Below are positions 51,805-62,760 of a stretch of DNA of 64,000 bases, piece after piece. Both the position numbers and the translations under genes were made by a program. Origin of the DNA: Neoscytalidium dimidiatum (lineage: Eukaryota > Ascomycota > Dothideomycetes > Botryosphaeriales > Botryosphaeriaceae). The stretch is from NCBI GenBank assembly GCA_037367355.1, contig CM074698.1, positions 2,666,001-2,730,000 of the forward strand, in the 5' to 3' direction. Positions within the stretch are counted from its first letter, which is position 1; the number at the start of each line of letters is the position of its first letter. The notes under the pieces are model-generated. The model was not told the origin of the DNA. It was given only the letters and a program-made list of their open reading frames with translations, and made no database searches.

Positions 51805-52496
51805 AACATATTGCGCCTCCATGAGTCGGCAGACGGTGAAAGCGCGTCTACCGCAGCTGGCAAGAGCTGCGGAAGGGTCCAGAGGGCCTGGCAGGCAGGT
51901 GATGGTGGTGGGAGAAGCGGTGCGGCACCATGCGTGAAGCTCTGGAGCTTGGAGATGTGCGTGACAAGGGTGCGCGGGCGGCAGCCTACAATTGCTTTTG
52001 GAGAGCAACGCAGCGCAGGGGCGGCTGGGCGAGGCTGCAGGCACCGGCGTCACGGGCTTTCGCGCGCACGGCGATGGGGGTAGAGGACAGCCAATTTGGG
52101 CGGGAGGTCAACGGCGGCGGCGGCGACGACGACGTTAGAGGTGCGTGCTGGACGCGTCGCGGGGTGACTTCGCGGCGGGAAGGCAAGTGCGCACCGATGG
52201 GGCGTGAGCTTGGATGGTTTTAGCGCGCTTGCGCTGCGCTCTTCTGGCCCGCTGCCTGGAGGTGCTGAATCATCGGCCCGCAAAGCCCGCCGCTGCGGCG
52301 ACGAGTCGGACCCAAGCACCTACGCAACCACGCACTCCAGCATGCATGGAAGCCCCGCGATACGCTACACACTAGCCTGCTCTGACCTTTCGCTAGCACG
52401 TCGGCCGCGCACAACTCATCCACCGCCAGCGACCGCCCACGCTCTCAACAACCACACAACTCTGCACGCCTTCTCTGTTGAACACTGCTGTGCACC
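51805..52496. other. Divergent promoter region, deubiquitinase / POP3
   Basis: About 690 bp between two divergent starts. GC-rich next to the deubiquitinase. The deubiquitinase reading frame stays open upstream (to about 52053) but is Pro/Cys/Ala-rich and probably 5' UTR. Confidence 0.6.
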
Positions 52497-53696
52497 ATGG
52501 CCGACGCGAAGAAGGGCGTCCGGCCCGGCAAACCTGTGTTCAAGCTTGACGTACCCTTTACCCAGATCCAGTGGTAGGTTGTTTCAGGGCTCCGGAATGC
52601 TGCAACACCAGCATGCAGCCGCTGATCAACACTCCCAGGCCACAGTTGGCGACCGTCGACCATGACATCATGCTCGAGATTCTCGTGAAGTATGTAGCTA
52701 TCATTTCCTCATTTCAGCCTTGTTCACCATCATTCCAAACCCTTCTTTCCTTTCTTTCTTTTTCTCTCTCCCTCTTCATCCCTTTTTCTTTTCTTCCCGA
52801 CTGCTTTCGCCGTAAGCTCTGTCGCCTTACAGCTTGCTTTTTCGCTCCCGCGCATCCCGCCAGGCATCTTGGCTCCTTCGAGCTCAGTTGCAAATGTGCC
52901 CTGGTTGCCGCGCGTCATGCTATTGGCGAACCCAGGATCTGTCCTCCCTCCAGACTTGCTTCTCAGGGGAGTTCACTGGCGATCATGAAGTCACCGCAAC
53001 AATATTTCCCAGCCCCATACCTAACCGACATTCAGTCTCCTAGCGCCTATTGGCCAATATCGCTCCACCCACATCACACCCTCGAAGGGAAAGCGCAGCA
53101 AAAAGCGCAAGCGTCATGGAGCCCCAAACGCGCCGCAGCCGATTGCAGCACCGCCTCCGCCGCCTAACCTCGCACGTCACATTACTCTCGGCATCAATAG
53201 TACCACACGCCATCTCGAGCAATTGGCACAAGGCGCACATGCCCCGCATACTCACAAAACAGCTTCAGGAGAAACGGACGCGTCGCAGCAGCCACATACA
53301 GCCGCAAAAGGTGAAACAGAGGCGCCGTCTCCATCGGATCCTCTACAACACCTACCCTTAATATTCGTCCTGCAGCCCCCTTCATCAATTACGATCTCGC
53401 ACCTGCCGCTCCTCGTACATACGGTCTCGCATAAGCTTGACTCTTCGAATTTCACGCGTCTTGTTCCCTTAAAGCCGTCCTCTGAACCTAAAGTCGCAGC
53501 TGCTCTTGGTTTGCCAAGGGCTGGCGTCATTGGCATTATGGAAGGCGCGCCTGGCGCTGAGCATCTTGTTGCTTACGCACGGCAGAAGGTCTCAGCCACA
53601 GATGTCCCATGGTTACGCGAGGCGTCGGAAGGTCATTATTTGCCGGTTAAGGTGCTTACCGAACAATCCGGGACGAAAACGGGACCCAAAAATTAG
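52497..53696 (+). CDS. POP3: RNase P/MRP protein subunit Pop3
   Basis: Protein component of nuclear RNase P and RNase MRP, which process pre-tRNA and pre-rRNA. Exons 52497-52573, 52639-52689 and 53036-53696 give 262 aa. Joins restore FTQIQWPQLATVDHDIMLEI and then LVNLLAPIGQYRSTH, which match the conserved N-terminal Pop3 region. A lysine/arginine block GKRSKKRKRHG near residue 60 may bind RNA or direct nuclear import. A hydrophobic core (LPLIFVLQPPSSITISHLPL) and LGLPRAGVIGIMEGAPGAEHL follow. Family assignment rests on these motifs and the overall size. The second intron is 346 nt, long for this genome. Confidence 0.82.
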
Positions 53697-54310
53697 AAGA
53701 CCCTGGATGAATTCGCTGATCGCACGCTTATCAGTATTCAAGAGGGCGATACTTTCAAGTAGAACTTTCATAGTTCTAGGAAAGACGAATTAAATAGGAA
53801 CCGTAGACGTAGGGTCGTACTTGCAAACACCACGTCAGCCGAGCCAGCCCGGACTAGGCAAAGATCCCTCACATCAATACTGGGTTGATCTATCCAGCTA
53901 CACGCGCGATTTTTGCGAACTAGCCATGTGTTTTTCAAGGGGTGTCAGGTGTGGATGTGGGTGCGCCACTGCTCAGCGCCCTTTTCGGCCAAATCCCGAC
54001 CATCCTACTGATATGATGTCACTAATCCTCGAAGTCGCTGGGGGCTTGAAGGAAACCCTAACACCTACTGCCACGTGATAATGTTCCAGAACTGCATTCC
54101 TTATCTGTCCGTCCTCTTTGCTAAGCGCTTCGATTGGTCGTTGTGAGCTATGGATTCCGACGTAGAAGCGAGCGGAAACGCAAGCCCAGAATTTATCTGT
54201 AGCCATCCCAAAAGAGAGAGCCACGCGACCCAATAGGCTCAGTGTTCAACCTTCCTTTCTTCCCCCCCTCTCCCTTCTCCCTTTCTTCTTTCTCTCTCAC
54301 TTTTTTTTTT

Positions 54311-54361
<51 letters not shown>

Positions 54362-55629
54362 TTTTTGGAGCGGGCTTATCCACTATTGTTGTAAATACCT
54401 ACAGAGCCTTCAGTAAAGCAAGGAAATATAGCAGGATGCCTCTATCTGTTAGTCGACAATGATCACAGGGGTAGCTTGAGGCCACATACATGCATCCGCA
54501 CTTGCCGCAGAAAAGCCTCTCAGAAAAAAAAAAAAGACAAAACAGCAACCATAAACAGGCTGTTCAGCGGGGAGAGAACTATCACACCACCTTACAAAGA
54601 TAGGACACGTGAACTATACCTCTTATTTTCCATTAACCCACTACAGCGATAGGTTAAAGCGGAGATTAGCCAAACATCTGTTGGTGCAGTGGGGACCATT
54701 GAAGCATCTCATGAGATGTCTCTAACCAGAATATCATGGAAGAAGTCTGGTGCCTCACGCGATCTATCGGCCGATTCCATGAATGCGTCGAGGTGTACAG
54801 GAACGACCATCCGGACGAGCGGGTGTTATTAGTAACGATAACTCCGACCACGTTTGCGGAGCCGAGAGAACTCCCAAGTCTCGGGTGTGCTTGCCCCAAT
54901 AACGGATCACATGCATTCGATTTATTATCCATCTTCTGGCTGAAGAATTCGTCATGTAACCATGCCGGTAATACACGAACTGTTTTCCGCCCGTATTGAA
55001 GTACAGTGTGCACAGATACAATATAGTTCATGTCACGATCAAACAGAATGCTAAAAACTAGTTCGAATACCTGGTTATTTCTGCCAGCAGTCATGTGCTT
55101 GTCTCAAAAGCTGTAAACCATGAGATATCTCAGTACTAAACAATCTTGATACACGAAGAGGACAATATTAAAACGAACATGAGCCCAACCAGTAGGTTCC
55201 TTTGCTCCTTAGTAACAACAGAAGAGAAAGAAATATGAATAAATACATAGATCCATAGCCCATATCCTCATGCAATCTTTTGTCCATGATTGAATAATGT
55301 TCGACAATCCTCTGAAGTAGGCATACGCGTGACGTGTAATGCTTTTGTGCCAGGATCCCTAATGTGTCGTGTTATGTGCGCCTGTCGCCCTGCAGATAAG
55401 CGCCGTGAAGAGCAGGAACCAATTCCTAATGCGGAAATGACAATAGGAAAGAATCGGAGAAGAGAGGGAGGACGAGAGAGAGAGGTAAAGGGAGAAAACC
55501 GGAAGGGGGAAAAAAAAAGAGTGGATATCCACTTAAGCACCACAACTCGTCCGACTGTCATCCTGATGAGGAATTGTTGAAGGGAGCCCAACCCACCCGA
55601 CCCTCAAGAATTGAAAGACAAGCCGCTGC
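53697..55629. other. Convergent intergenic region, 1.9 kb
   Basis: Follows POP3. It includes a pyrimidine tract (54250-54316), a GT microsatellite and AT-rich sequence up to 55.6 kb. No supported gene. Confidence 0.5.
54317..54358. repeat. (GT)21 microsatellite
   Basis: Twenty-one perfect GT units directly after a poly-T/C tract. Such alternating purine-pyrimidine DNA can adopt Z-form. Confidence 0.95.
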
Positions 55630-56721
55630 TCACATTAATCCGCTCGAGCCTAGACCGAGCCTTTCAATACGACGGATCCTCTCCTCGAGCGCGCCGATAG
55701 CTCCCTTTCTACCCGCCCACCATAGCTCGAACTCTTTTGCCATCCGTGCGTCTTCGTCACGCTCGGACGGCCGCACGATACCCAGCCGTTTGCATTCGGC
55801 CCACTCGGCGTCAACCCGGCGCGCAGCGTGCCGCAGCCGCACAAGCGCTACGCAACGAAGTTCCGCCATCTCAGCCGCATAATACGTTGCGTGCGGATGC
55901 CGCGGTGGCTGGGCAAACGGACGCAACGAAGATAAGACGCTTGGCGAAGTAGGTGTTGCAGGGGTATTGGCCGGCGATATGGGCGTCTCGGGATCCGGAG
56001 GAGAGAGGGGCGAGGTTAGTGGCTCTGGAAAACCGGGCGGCGGCGTACAGGACCGAAGAGACTTGTCGACCGGAAGACTGAACGGGGAAATAGGAGTCGG
56101 AGGACTCGCGGGCGTGACCGGTGAAGATCCATCCGGCGTGCCTGGCATTGAAGAATCCGCAGACCGGTCACTGGTGACCTCGCTGCTCGGGGGAGTAAGA
56201 GACGGTGTGGAGAGCGAGGGCGTGGCCAGCGAGTCGTGCCGAGAGCGCGGGCCCTTTGTCATAGTATCGATTTGCATGTTATTGAGTAGAACATCGAGTT
56301 CGTTTTCCGCGCGGATATTGTGCTCTGATGGGGCCGTGGCCAGGGCATTGTCTTCCTGCGACTCTTCCAGTTCCACAAGGTCGGAGAGCAATGTCATCCG
56401 GATTTCTTTCAGCCGCTGAAAGCCCGTAAGCACGGCTGCTCCAGCATGCTGCACGCTCACCAGGTGGGGCCGCAACCGGTCAGGGAGGCTTTCCCAAAGA
56501 TCCTGTGACATGGTCCATGCGGGCAAGTGCGAGGGATTGAAGCTGAAGGCATCGACATCCCTGGGGCAATGGGTGCGCGGTGCAGACACGCCGGGCGAGA
56601 CGGGCGTGAGAGTCTTTTTCAGCGAAGGACGGCGATAGTGGTGGCGTGGCGGCGAGCCTCCAGTCGCAGAGAAGTATGTGGGCGCCGGTGAAGCAGGAGT
56701 GGGCGTGGACGTGGCCGCCAT
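55630..56721 (-). CDS. Uncharacterised intronless Ser/Thr/Pro-rich protein
   Basis: Single ATG frame of 363 aa. Three parts are visible: an N-terminal basic and aromatic segment (PPRHHYRRPSLKKTLTPVSP) with a candidate kinase site RRPSLKK; a putative helical domain (DLWESLPDRLRPHLVSVQHA to DLVELEESQEDN); and a long TP/SP-repeat linker (PGTPDGSSPVTPASPPTPIS). A charged C-terminal helical domain with many Arg and Glu residues (ALVRLRHAARRVDAEWAECK) comes last. Codon use and the ordered segments favour a real gene. No named family recognised, and no membrane or signal segment. Confidence 0.72.
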   Translation of the reverse strand: MAATSTPTPASPAPTYFSATGGSPPRHHYRRPSLKKTLTPVSPGVSAPRTHCPRDVDAFSFNPSHLPAWTMSQDLWESLPDRLRPHLVSVQHAGAAVLTGFQRLKEIRMTLLSDLVELEESQEDNALATAPSEHNIRAENELDVLLNNMQIDTMTKGPRSRHDSLATPSLSTPSLTPPSSEVTSDRSADSSMPGTPDGSSPVTPASPPTPISPFSLPVDKSLRSCTPPPGFPEPLTSPLSPPDPETPISPANTPATPTSPSVLSSLRPFAQPPRHPHATYYAAEMAELRCVALVRLRHAARRVDAEWAECKRLGIVRPSERDEDARMAKEFELWWAGRKGAIGALEERIRRIERLGLGSSGLM

Positions 56722-58040
56722 GGCGGAGGGTTGGGCGTGGAGTGTAGTGAGAGTGCTGTGGACTGCGGGTGCTCCCTAGCGCTCCCGCAAAGCTTTTAAA
56801 TGCTGGGCGAGACGGGGTTGCGAGTAAGGAGCACAGGCTGACGCAGCGTTGGGCAGTGTCAAAGTATAAGGCCTTTAGGTTAGTCGAGTCGCGGCCAGGA
56901 CCATGTGGTGGGGAACAAACACGGGGGAATCGTGGGGCGGCAAGGCTCAATAAAATATACCCCTCCGGAGGGGCAGGCGCGACACCCGCCATCCCGCTCT
57001 CTCTTCGACTTGCCAAAGCGGCATCAGAAGGTCACAATTACGGCGGCACCGATCGAGTTGACGCCCTTCAACCACTCAACCGGTGGCCTGACGCAACGCT
57101 CATCCAGGAGCCGGATGCGGCATAAGCGGCTTCAGCGGCATCCTCCAGAGCTTTCGAGAAGGGCCGGCTGTGCCCGATAGGCGCTGGAATACGCGCCCGC
57201 GGAACGCGCCCAGCAGATCCAAGATTGGACCAGTCACCGGGAAGACCAGGGCCGTGGTCGGGCTCCGAGAGCGTTGTGCTGGCTTGCATCGTCGCTGCGC
57301 TAAGCTTGATGCGGCGCATAAGGCTGCGACTCTGCTCGACCGCCTCGGGTAGGAGCGGAGCAATGCGTGGCTTGGCCAAGGAAAAAAAAAAACGAGGCAA
57401 AAATTGCGCAGTGCACCAACAGGAAAAAAGGACAATGGGAGTAAACAAAAGGCGGAGTGGGAACGCCACATGCGGGATGCTGCCGACAGACACGCATGCT
57501 TTAGCGTCGTGCGCGATCTGGCTCACGCTACTGGGCCCGGACAGCGTGCGGGAGAGCGCGCAGCTAGTCTGTATTAGCTCGCCGCAGCAGCCGGAAGCTG
57601 ATGTCTGCCGGCTGGGCAGTATGCGTGTTGCATGGCGGGCGGTGCATGCACGCGGCTGGCTCGGCCCTGAGCTGTGGAAAAACATGTTATGGACGCATTT
57701 GGAGAGCTGCAGGTTATCCAGATAGAAGTGGGCAACCCGACGACCACACGACAAGGCGGCCTTGGAGGCGGAGATCGAGCGAAAGGCGCCGGATCGAGCA
57801 TTAGTCCCTGTTGTGCCTATGGCGGCCCCTTGCAGCGCTGAGCCACCACTCCATTTACTAGGTATACTCGACCACGGCTATTATTTCATCCGCTGCCCAA
57901 ACCCACGTCCGTCTGACGGCTGGGCTTTCCACAATATGATTCACATGTCATTAGCTTTTTGTCCTTTCTACCTTTGTGATTCGCCGGCGAGCACCCTCCG
58001 CAGCTTGGCCGGTGGATACTCATGGAAGAGCCTCATCATT
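56722..58040. other. Intergenic region upstream of the TP-rich gene
   Basis: Holds its promoter and the 3' flank of ESS1. A 228-codon minus-strand frame at 57754-57068 begins with a non-ATG codon, has mixed low-complexity composition and is not supported. Confidence 0.5.
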
Positions 58041-58783
58041 CTACGCATTCGGCAGCCTGTCAAACATAAGGTTTGATACGTCAGCTCCCTGCACGACCAC
58101 GTGTACCGCCGGCCCGGATGCTTGACCAGGGCGGTGTGCACTTACCTCTCAATCAGGTGGAGGCCAGAAGCTGTCTCCACGATGCCACTAATCTCGCCTG
58201 GCTGCAGTGCAAACGCTGCATCCTCGAACTCCCGCTGCATGTCGCCCCTCTTAAAGAAACCCCTGCCAGAGTTTTGTTAACTGCTGCCTATTTGCAGGCT
58301 GACTGGCCTGGGCCAACTCACAAGTCACCACCCTTGCGTGCGCTGCTGCAGTCCGACTCAGTGACGGCCAGCTCCGCCAGCGTGGTTTCGCCCGACTTGA
58401 TGCGCTGTTCGTATCCCTTCAGGATCTCCATGGCTTCCTCCTTAGTACGCGTTATCTTGGCCTCACGCCAGCTCGAAGGTCGCCGGCTGCCTTCGTGCTT
58501 GACCAGCAGGTGGGCAGCGCGGATGGCATCGTTGCTTCCGCCGGGGACAGCATCGCCGGACCTGGTGCTGTGGTAGTTGGCCATGAACAACTTCAGCTTA
58601 TCCGGGTCGGTGCCCTCGGGTGAATCCCAGCGAGACTCGGTAGTCTTTGTGTTGAAGTAGTAGGGGAGACCCTTGGACTTGGAGATGCGCACCTCCCATC
58701 CAGGCGGAAGACCGGTCTCAGCCTGGAAAAGTGTCAATGCAGAGCACGCGCGGCTGAAGCAGCGTGGCAGTCCGGCATACCAT
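58041..58783 (-). CDS. ESS1: Peptidyl-prolyl cis-trans isomerase Ess1/Pin1
   Basis: Parvulin isomerase acting on phospho-Ser/Thr-Pro bonds, notably of the RNA polymerase II C-terminal domain. Exons: 58783-58781 (ATG only), 58722-58322, 58262-58146, 58056-58041; 178 aa, the family norm. The WW domain ([20 protein letters not shown] to SRWDSPEG) is followed by the parvulin domain: [20 protein letters not shown] has the phosphate-binding basic loop, and [20 protein letters not shown] closes it. The last exon is 16 nt and completes LIERLPNA. The first ATG that fits has an immediate GTATGC donor, so the start codon forms its own coding exon joined to GCT-GAG-ACC. Confidence 0.93.
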
Positions 58784-59920
58784 TCTGCGTGTGTAGACGT
58801 GTTAGATGCAAGGAGAGGTATGCGTTGGTGTAGATGATAGCGCGGCGCTATGGGTGGGGAGCAGCTGTTGGAGCGGTGCTGGTGCTGGTGCGGTGCAGAT
58901 GTTTGTGAGATGGTCGCGAGCGCACGCCCAAGCGCGCGCGGGGTTCAGGTTCGGCCAAGGCGGCGGCATCGCACCTCAGCAACCGCCCCGCTTCTTCCAG
59001 GTTGTCGCCGATCGCTCCCGCCAGGCACCGACACAAACCTGACCACGATCCGATGCAGTGCCTCGTTGCTCAGCGCTGCCGCCGTACATGCACGTGAGCA
59101 CCGCGAATAGGCCGTCTATTACCATGCTAACCCAGCAAGGCAGACTGGCTGTCGTATGACAGCCAGCGGTGCCATTGCTGTCTCAGCCCCAAGCCCTTTT
59201 GGCGCAACGTTAGCCTCCATCCAAGGCCCAGAGCCGGTCGAAATGTACCCTCTGTGCGGCACGTCAGCGGATTACGAAACTGCGAGGCGCATGTGAGTCT
59301 AATCCGTGACTCTCTACCTTCAGCCTGGCACTCGGCGGCGCTGCGCCGCCGTGCTGAGTCCCCAGGGAGCAGAGGCCAGTGAGACGTCCGTCGCCAATCC
59401 AACTGCCGTCTTGGGCAAAGCTGCTCCACGAACCCGTGCCCCAGCAGCTGAGGCGTTCGCGATCTGACTCGGCTACAGGCATACATTCCAAGACTGTTTG
59501 CATATGCCAAGCAATGCCGCACCCGCTACCGTTCAAGATCGGTTCGGGGATCATGCCTCAACACCAGAGCACTTGTTAGCACTCGTTCTTCTGGGCAATT
59601 ACTTGTTACCTTCGCCCTCTGTAAGTCGTTCAATGTGGAGAAGTCAGAGTTGGAACGCGCTCATCCCCTGCAGTCGGCGGGAGGCGAGGTAGGTTAGCGG
59701 ATTGTACTAGGGTACCCCATTGGTCTGCTCTCTGCCGTGCGGTGGATTCCGGACCCTGACCGGGCTACGAGTTTTGAAATCGCTCACCAGCTATCAACCT
59801 TAGGGTCTGTTGGTCTTCTCGTATGGCGACTTGAGTCGTTTCATCTATTCCCTGTCTTAAGTACACTTAAACCGATGGCCCCATCCACGTCGTTGTCGGA
59901 AATGAGATTCGTTCACAAAC
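58784..59920. other. Divergent promoter region, ESS1 / AIM6-like
   Basis: About 1.1 kb without a supported gene or recognisable RNA. It contains the upstream regions of two divergent genes. Confidence 0.5.
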
Positions 59921-61201
59921 ATGTCGCCAACCAACACCGTGGAGCACCGCATTGCAAGCTGGTCCTTACCTGGCAGCATTGAATCTTGTCGATCATGGTT
60001 CTGGCCGAGAATGCACCTTTACGCGCCGCTCTATGGCGAAGAACGCACGCTCGTGTGCTCCATCAACCCTCGCGTGGTGTTCAAACTTGTCCAACTCATA
60101 CTCGTGCTCTCATTGTCTTTCTTTCTTGCGTTGTACGTTTCCCAAGCCAAATTGGTTTTATTATTGCCTCACAGAAGTAATCAGTGCAGCATTCACTCTG
60201 CTACCATGGCCCATGGATGCATTTGACTCGGCGTTCTACTCCTTCCAGACGAACAGAATTTCGATCGATCCAGAATCTCCAGATTACCCGAGGAAGTTCC
60301 TTTCTAGTGTCGTGCCGATACCATGCCATTCGCATAGTGAGTATTCTCCTGTCGGAGCGAAAGTTGATTGACCTACGTGCTCGGCAACTAATCTTCAGTA
60401 GATGATTACTGGCGCACAACCCCACTGTTCGCAGCCCTTGGAACTGGATGTGTAGGTGTCGAAGCAGACATCTGGCTAGTTGACGAGCAGCTCTTTGTCG
60501 GTCATACAGAGGAATCAATTACAATGACCACCAACGGTACTCTCGGTCATATGTATATTGAGCCGCTTGTCAGGATCCTGGAGGCAGCTAACCGACTTCA
60601 CGAAGGATACCCGCAACAGCCATACCGAGGTGTTTTTGATACGGAGCCTGCACAGACTCTAACTCTACTCATCGACGTGAAGACTAGTGGAGCAGCTACG
60701 TGGCCGTATCTGCTCGAAACGCTGGGTCCTTTGCGAGAACGGGGATGGCTATCATACTGGAATGGAACACATCGCATTCCACGGCCGATCACAGTGGTCG
60801 GAACAGGAGCAACACCTTATGACCTCGTGGTGACGAATCAAACGTACAGAGACATATTCCTCGATGCACCCTTAGCAAAGCTCGTAGATGCGTCTGACAT
60901 CGAGGAGACGAGGAAATTCAAGTACAACCCATCCAACTCCCACTACGCATCAGCCCCATTGGGGAAAGCAATCGGGGACGTCAAAGGACTATTGTCATCG
61001 GATCAACGCGATACTCTGAGGCAACAAATAAAAGATGCACATGCAAGAGGTCTTATACCTCGTTATTGGGATACACCTAGATGGCCGAGAGGATTCAGGA
61101 ATCAGATATGGGAGATTTTGCTCAAAGAAGACGTAGGAGTTTTGAACATTGATGACCTTAGAGCGGTTCGGAAAGGGAACTGGGGTTTCTGGCCAGGGTG
61201 A
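59921..61201 (+). CDS. AIM6: AIM6-like PLC-type phosphodiesterase domain protein, membrane-anchored
   Basis: Relative of yeast Aim6, in the PLC-like (GDPD-fold) phosphodiesterase superfamily; physiological substrate unknown. Exons 59921-60132, 60185-60336 and 60402-61201 give 387 aa. Residues 50-75 (VVFKLVQLILVLSLSFFLAF) form a membrane or signal-anchor segment. The catalytic region starts VVPIPCHSHNDYWR, then CVGVEADIWLVDEQLFVGH, giving the His, Asn, Glu-Asp and His pattern of the fold. LTLLIDVKTSG carries a further metal-site pattern. The C-terminus holds IPRYWDTPRWPRG and ends GNWGFWPG. The first exon is less certain than the others, because its start is simply the ATG that opens the frame leading to the membrane segment. 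Confidence 0.85.
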
Positions 61202-61757
61202 TGTGGCCTTCGATGAACAAGAAAGCTATTTCTTGCGCAGGACTGCGTGTAGTTAGTACTTATGTGTAACGCAGGTACGGGAATGAGAATTTATCCTTAT
61301 CCTTTGGGGGAAAAAACAAAAAAAAAATAAAAAGTGGCGAACTCCCCGCTACCATGATTGGCGTGTGATCAGGTCAGGCCGTCCCCTTTCACGAAAGGAG
61401 GTACGTCAACTGTGTCACCAAGTACGAGAAATATGACACGTGAGTCCACGGACAGGGTGCCCAGTGAGTGACTCTTCGCTTTGTTTCCGTTGCATTGTAA
61501 GACGCCCTGCCAAGCCAGCGGTTGACCGGGTATTGATGCTGGAGCCTGAGCCGGGCCGCATTGTGAGGCCGTCAAAACCGGCGCCGATCGCCTCCAAGGG
61601 TTCTTACCGGCAACAACACAGCAGCTCCAATCGCCCGCGTCGCTCCCTCACCTTAACTTCCAAACGCCACACAATCATAACCTCCAAACACCACCTACAG
61701 CTGGGCACACTCAACCTCTCTCATCGTCATATTGACTACTTCAACAACCCTCTTCCC
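61202..61757. other. RPB9 promoter region
   Basis: An A-rich tract at about 61309-61332, then CA-rich leader sequence before the RPB9 ATG. No other feature. Confidence 0.6.
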
Positions 61758-62760
61758 ATGGCCGACTACGCTAGCCCCGCCCCGTCCGAGGGTGCCAACG
61801 AGCCCAAGAAGATTACGTTCAGGTTTTGTGCCGACTGGTAATGATCCCCTCGACCTGTCACTATGCTCTGACACCTTAAGCTAACATCTTTCTAGCTCGA
61901 ACCTACTCTACCCTAGGGAGAACCCGGAGAACCGCAACTCGCTCCAGTTTGCATGCCGCACCTGCAACTACTACACCGACGCCGACACATCGTGTATCTA
62001 CCGCAATGAGATGAGCAACACGGCGGCCGAGACAGCCGGTGTGACAAGTGACCTGGGCCAGGATCCGACGGTTAGTACTGCTGCTGGCGCATACACCCCG
62101 CACTCCAACGCTGTGAGCCCCAACATGGACGTGGAAGATTTGGACGTGGACGTGATGGGTGACGTGCCGTCCTTCTGCACCATGTGTGGCCAAGAGATCT
62201 TCTGCGAGATCTGTGGTCAGGAGACCAAAGACGCCGGGCTATTTATCGAGGCCGACGACGATGACCCACGCCATACCATGCACGCCAGCCGGCCTAAGGA
62301 GGTCCCTCTCGGCGCAGCCAACGAGTACGACATCGATGAAGATGAAGATGCGGATGTGATGGACCATGACCACCAAGAATTACGTCTCCTCGAAGGACGG
62401 TCGCACATGACAGAGCGGAACGGCACACAGCAAGAGCAGGAGTGAAAGGGAAAAAGACATTCGCGTCAATCCCCGTATTGATTTGATTTCATTGTGATTG
62501 CAGTCCTTGTTAGTCGCGCTGAGCCTGGAGAGCTTTGCTCGCTGACTTGTTGCTTTCCATGAACAGCTGCCCAGGTCCAACAAACCCTGTCCTAAATGCG
62601 GCGAGACCGAGGCGGTGTTCTTCCAGTCGCAGCAACGTACTGCCGAGACCGGCATGGTATGACTTTTGCGACCCGCGTTTGCCACCGGGCACTTGCTAAT
62701 ACGTTACAGAAACTGTACTATGTCTGCGTTAGTCCTGCGTGTGGCCATGTCTGGCAATAA
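61758..62760 (+). CDS. RPB9: RNA polymerase II subunit Rpb9
   Basis: Zinc-ribbon subunit of RNA polymerase II that affects start-site choice, fidelity and elongation. Exons 61758-61837, 61896-62070, 62567-62656 and 62710-62760 give 131 aa. The N-terminal ribbon has [17 protein letters not shown] and FACRTCNYY. The linker [20 protein letters not shown] joins across intron 2 to the TFIIS-like C-terminal ribbon, which contains [12 protein letters not shown] and ends [13 protein letters not shown]. The final Cys pair is spaced by four residues rather than the usual two. Intron 2 is 496 nt, about nine times the local norm, and its first 372 nt remain open in frame with exon 2. Confidence 0.93.
62071..62445 (+). 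other. In-frame coding-like extension inside RPB9 intron 2
   Basis: Reading on past the exon 2 donor (ACG|GTTAGT) gives 124 further codons to a TGA at 62443-62445. The peptide has acidic stretches ([27 protein letters not shown]) and a compact four-cysteine motif, [18 protein letters not shown]. Codon choice is rich in GAC, GAG, GCC and ATC, like neighbouring exons. It could be a retained-intron isoform with the first zinc ribbon plus a new tail, an unrecognised cassette exon, or chance. Confidence 0.4.

Noticed and set aside
57068..57754. 228-codon minus-strand frame
   Set aside because: It starts with TTG rather than ATG, lacks motifs and overlaps an opposing open frame, so it probably reflects composition.
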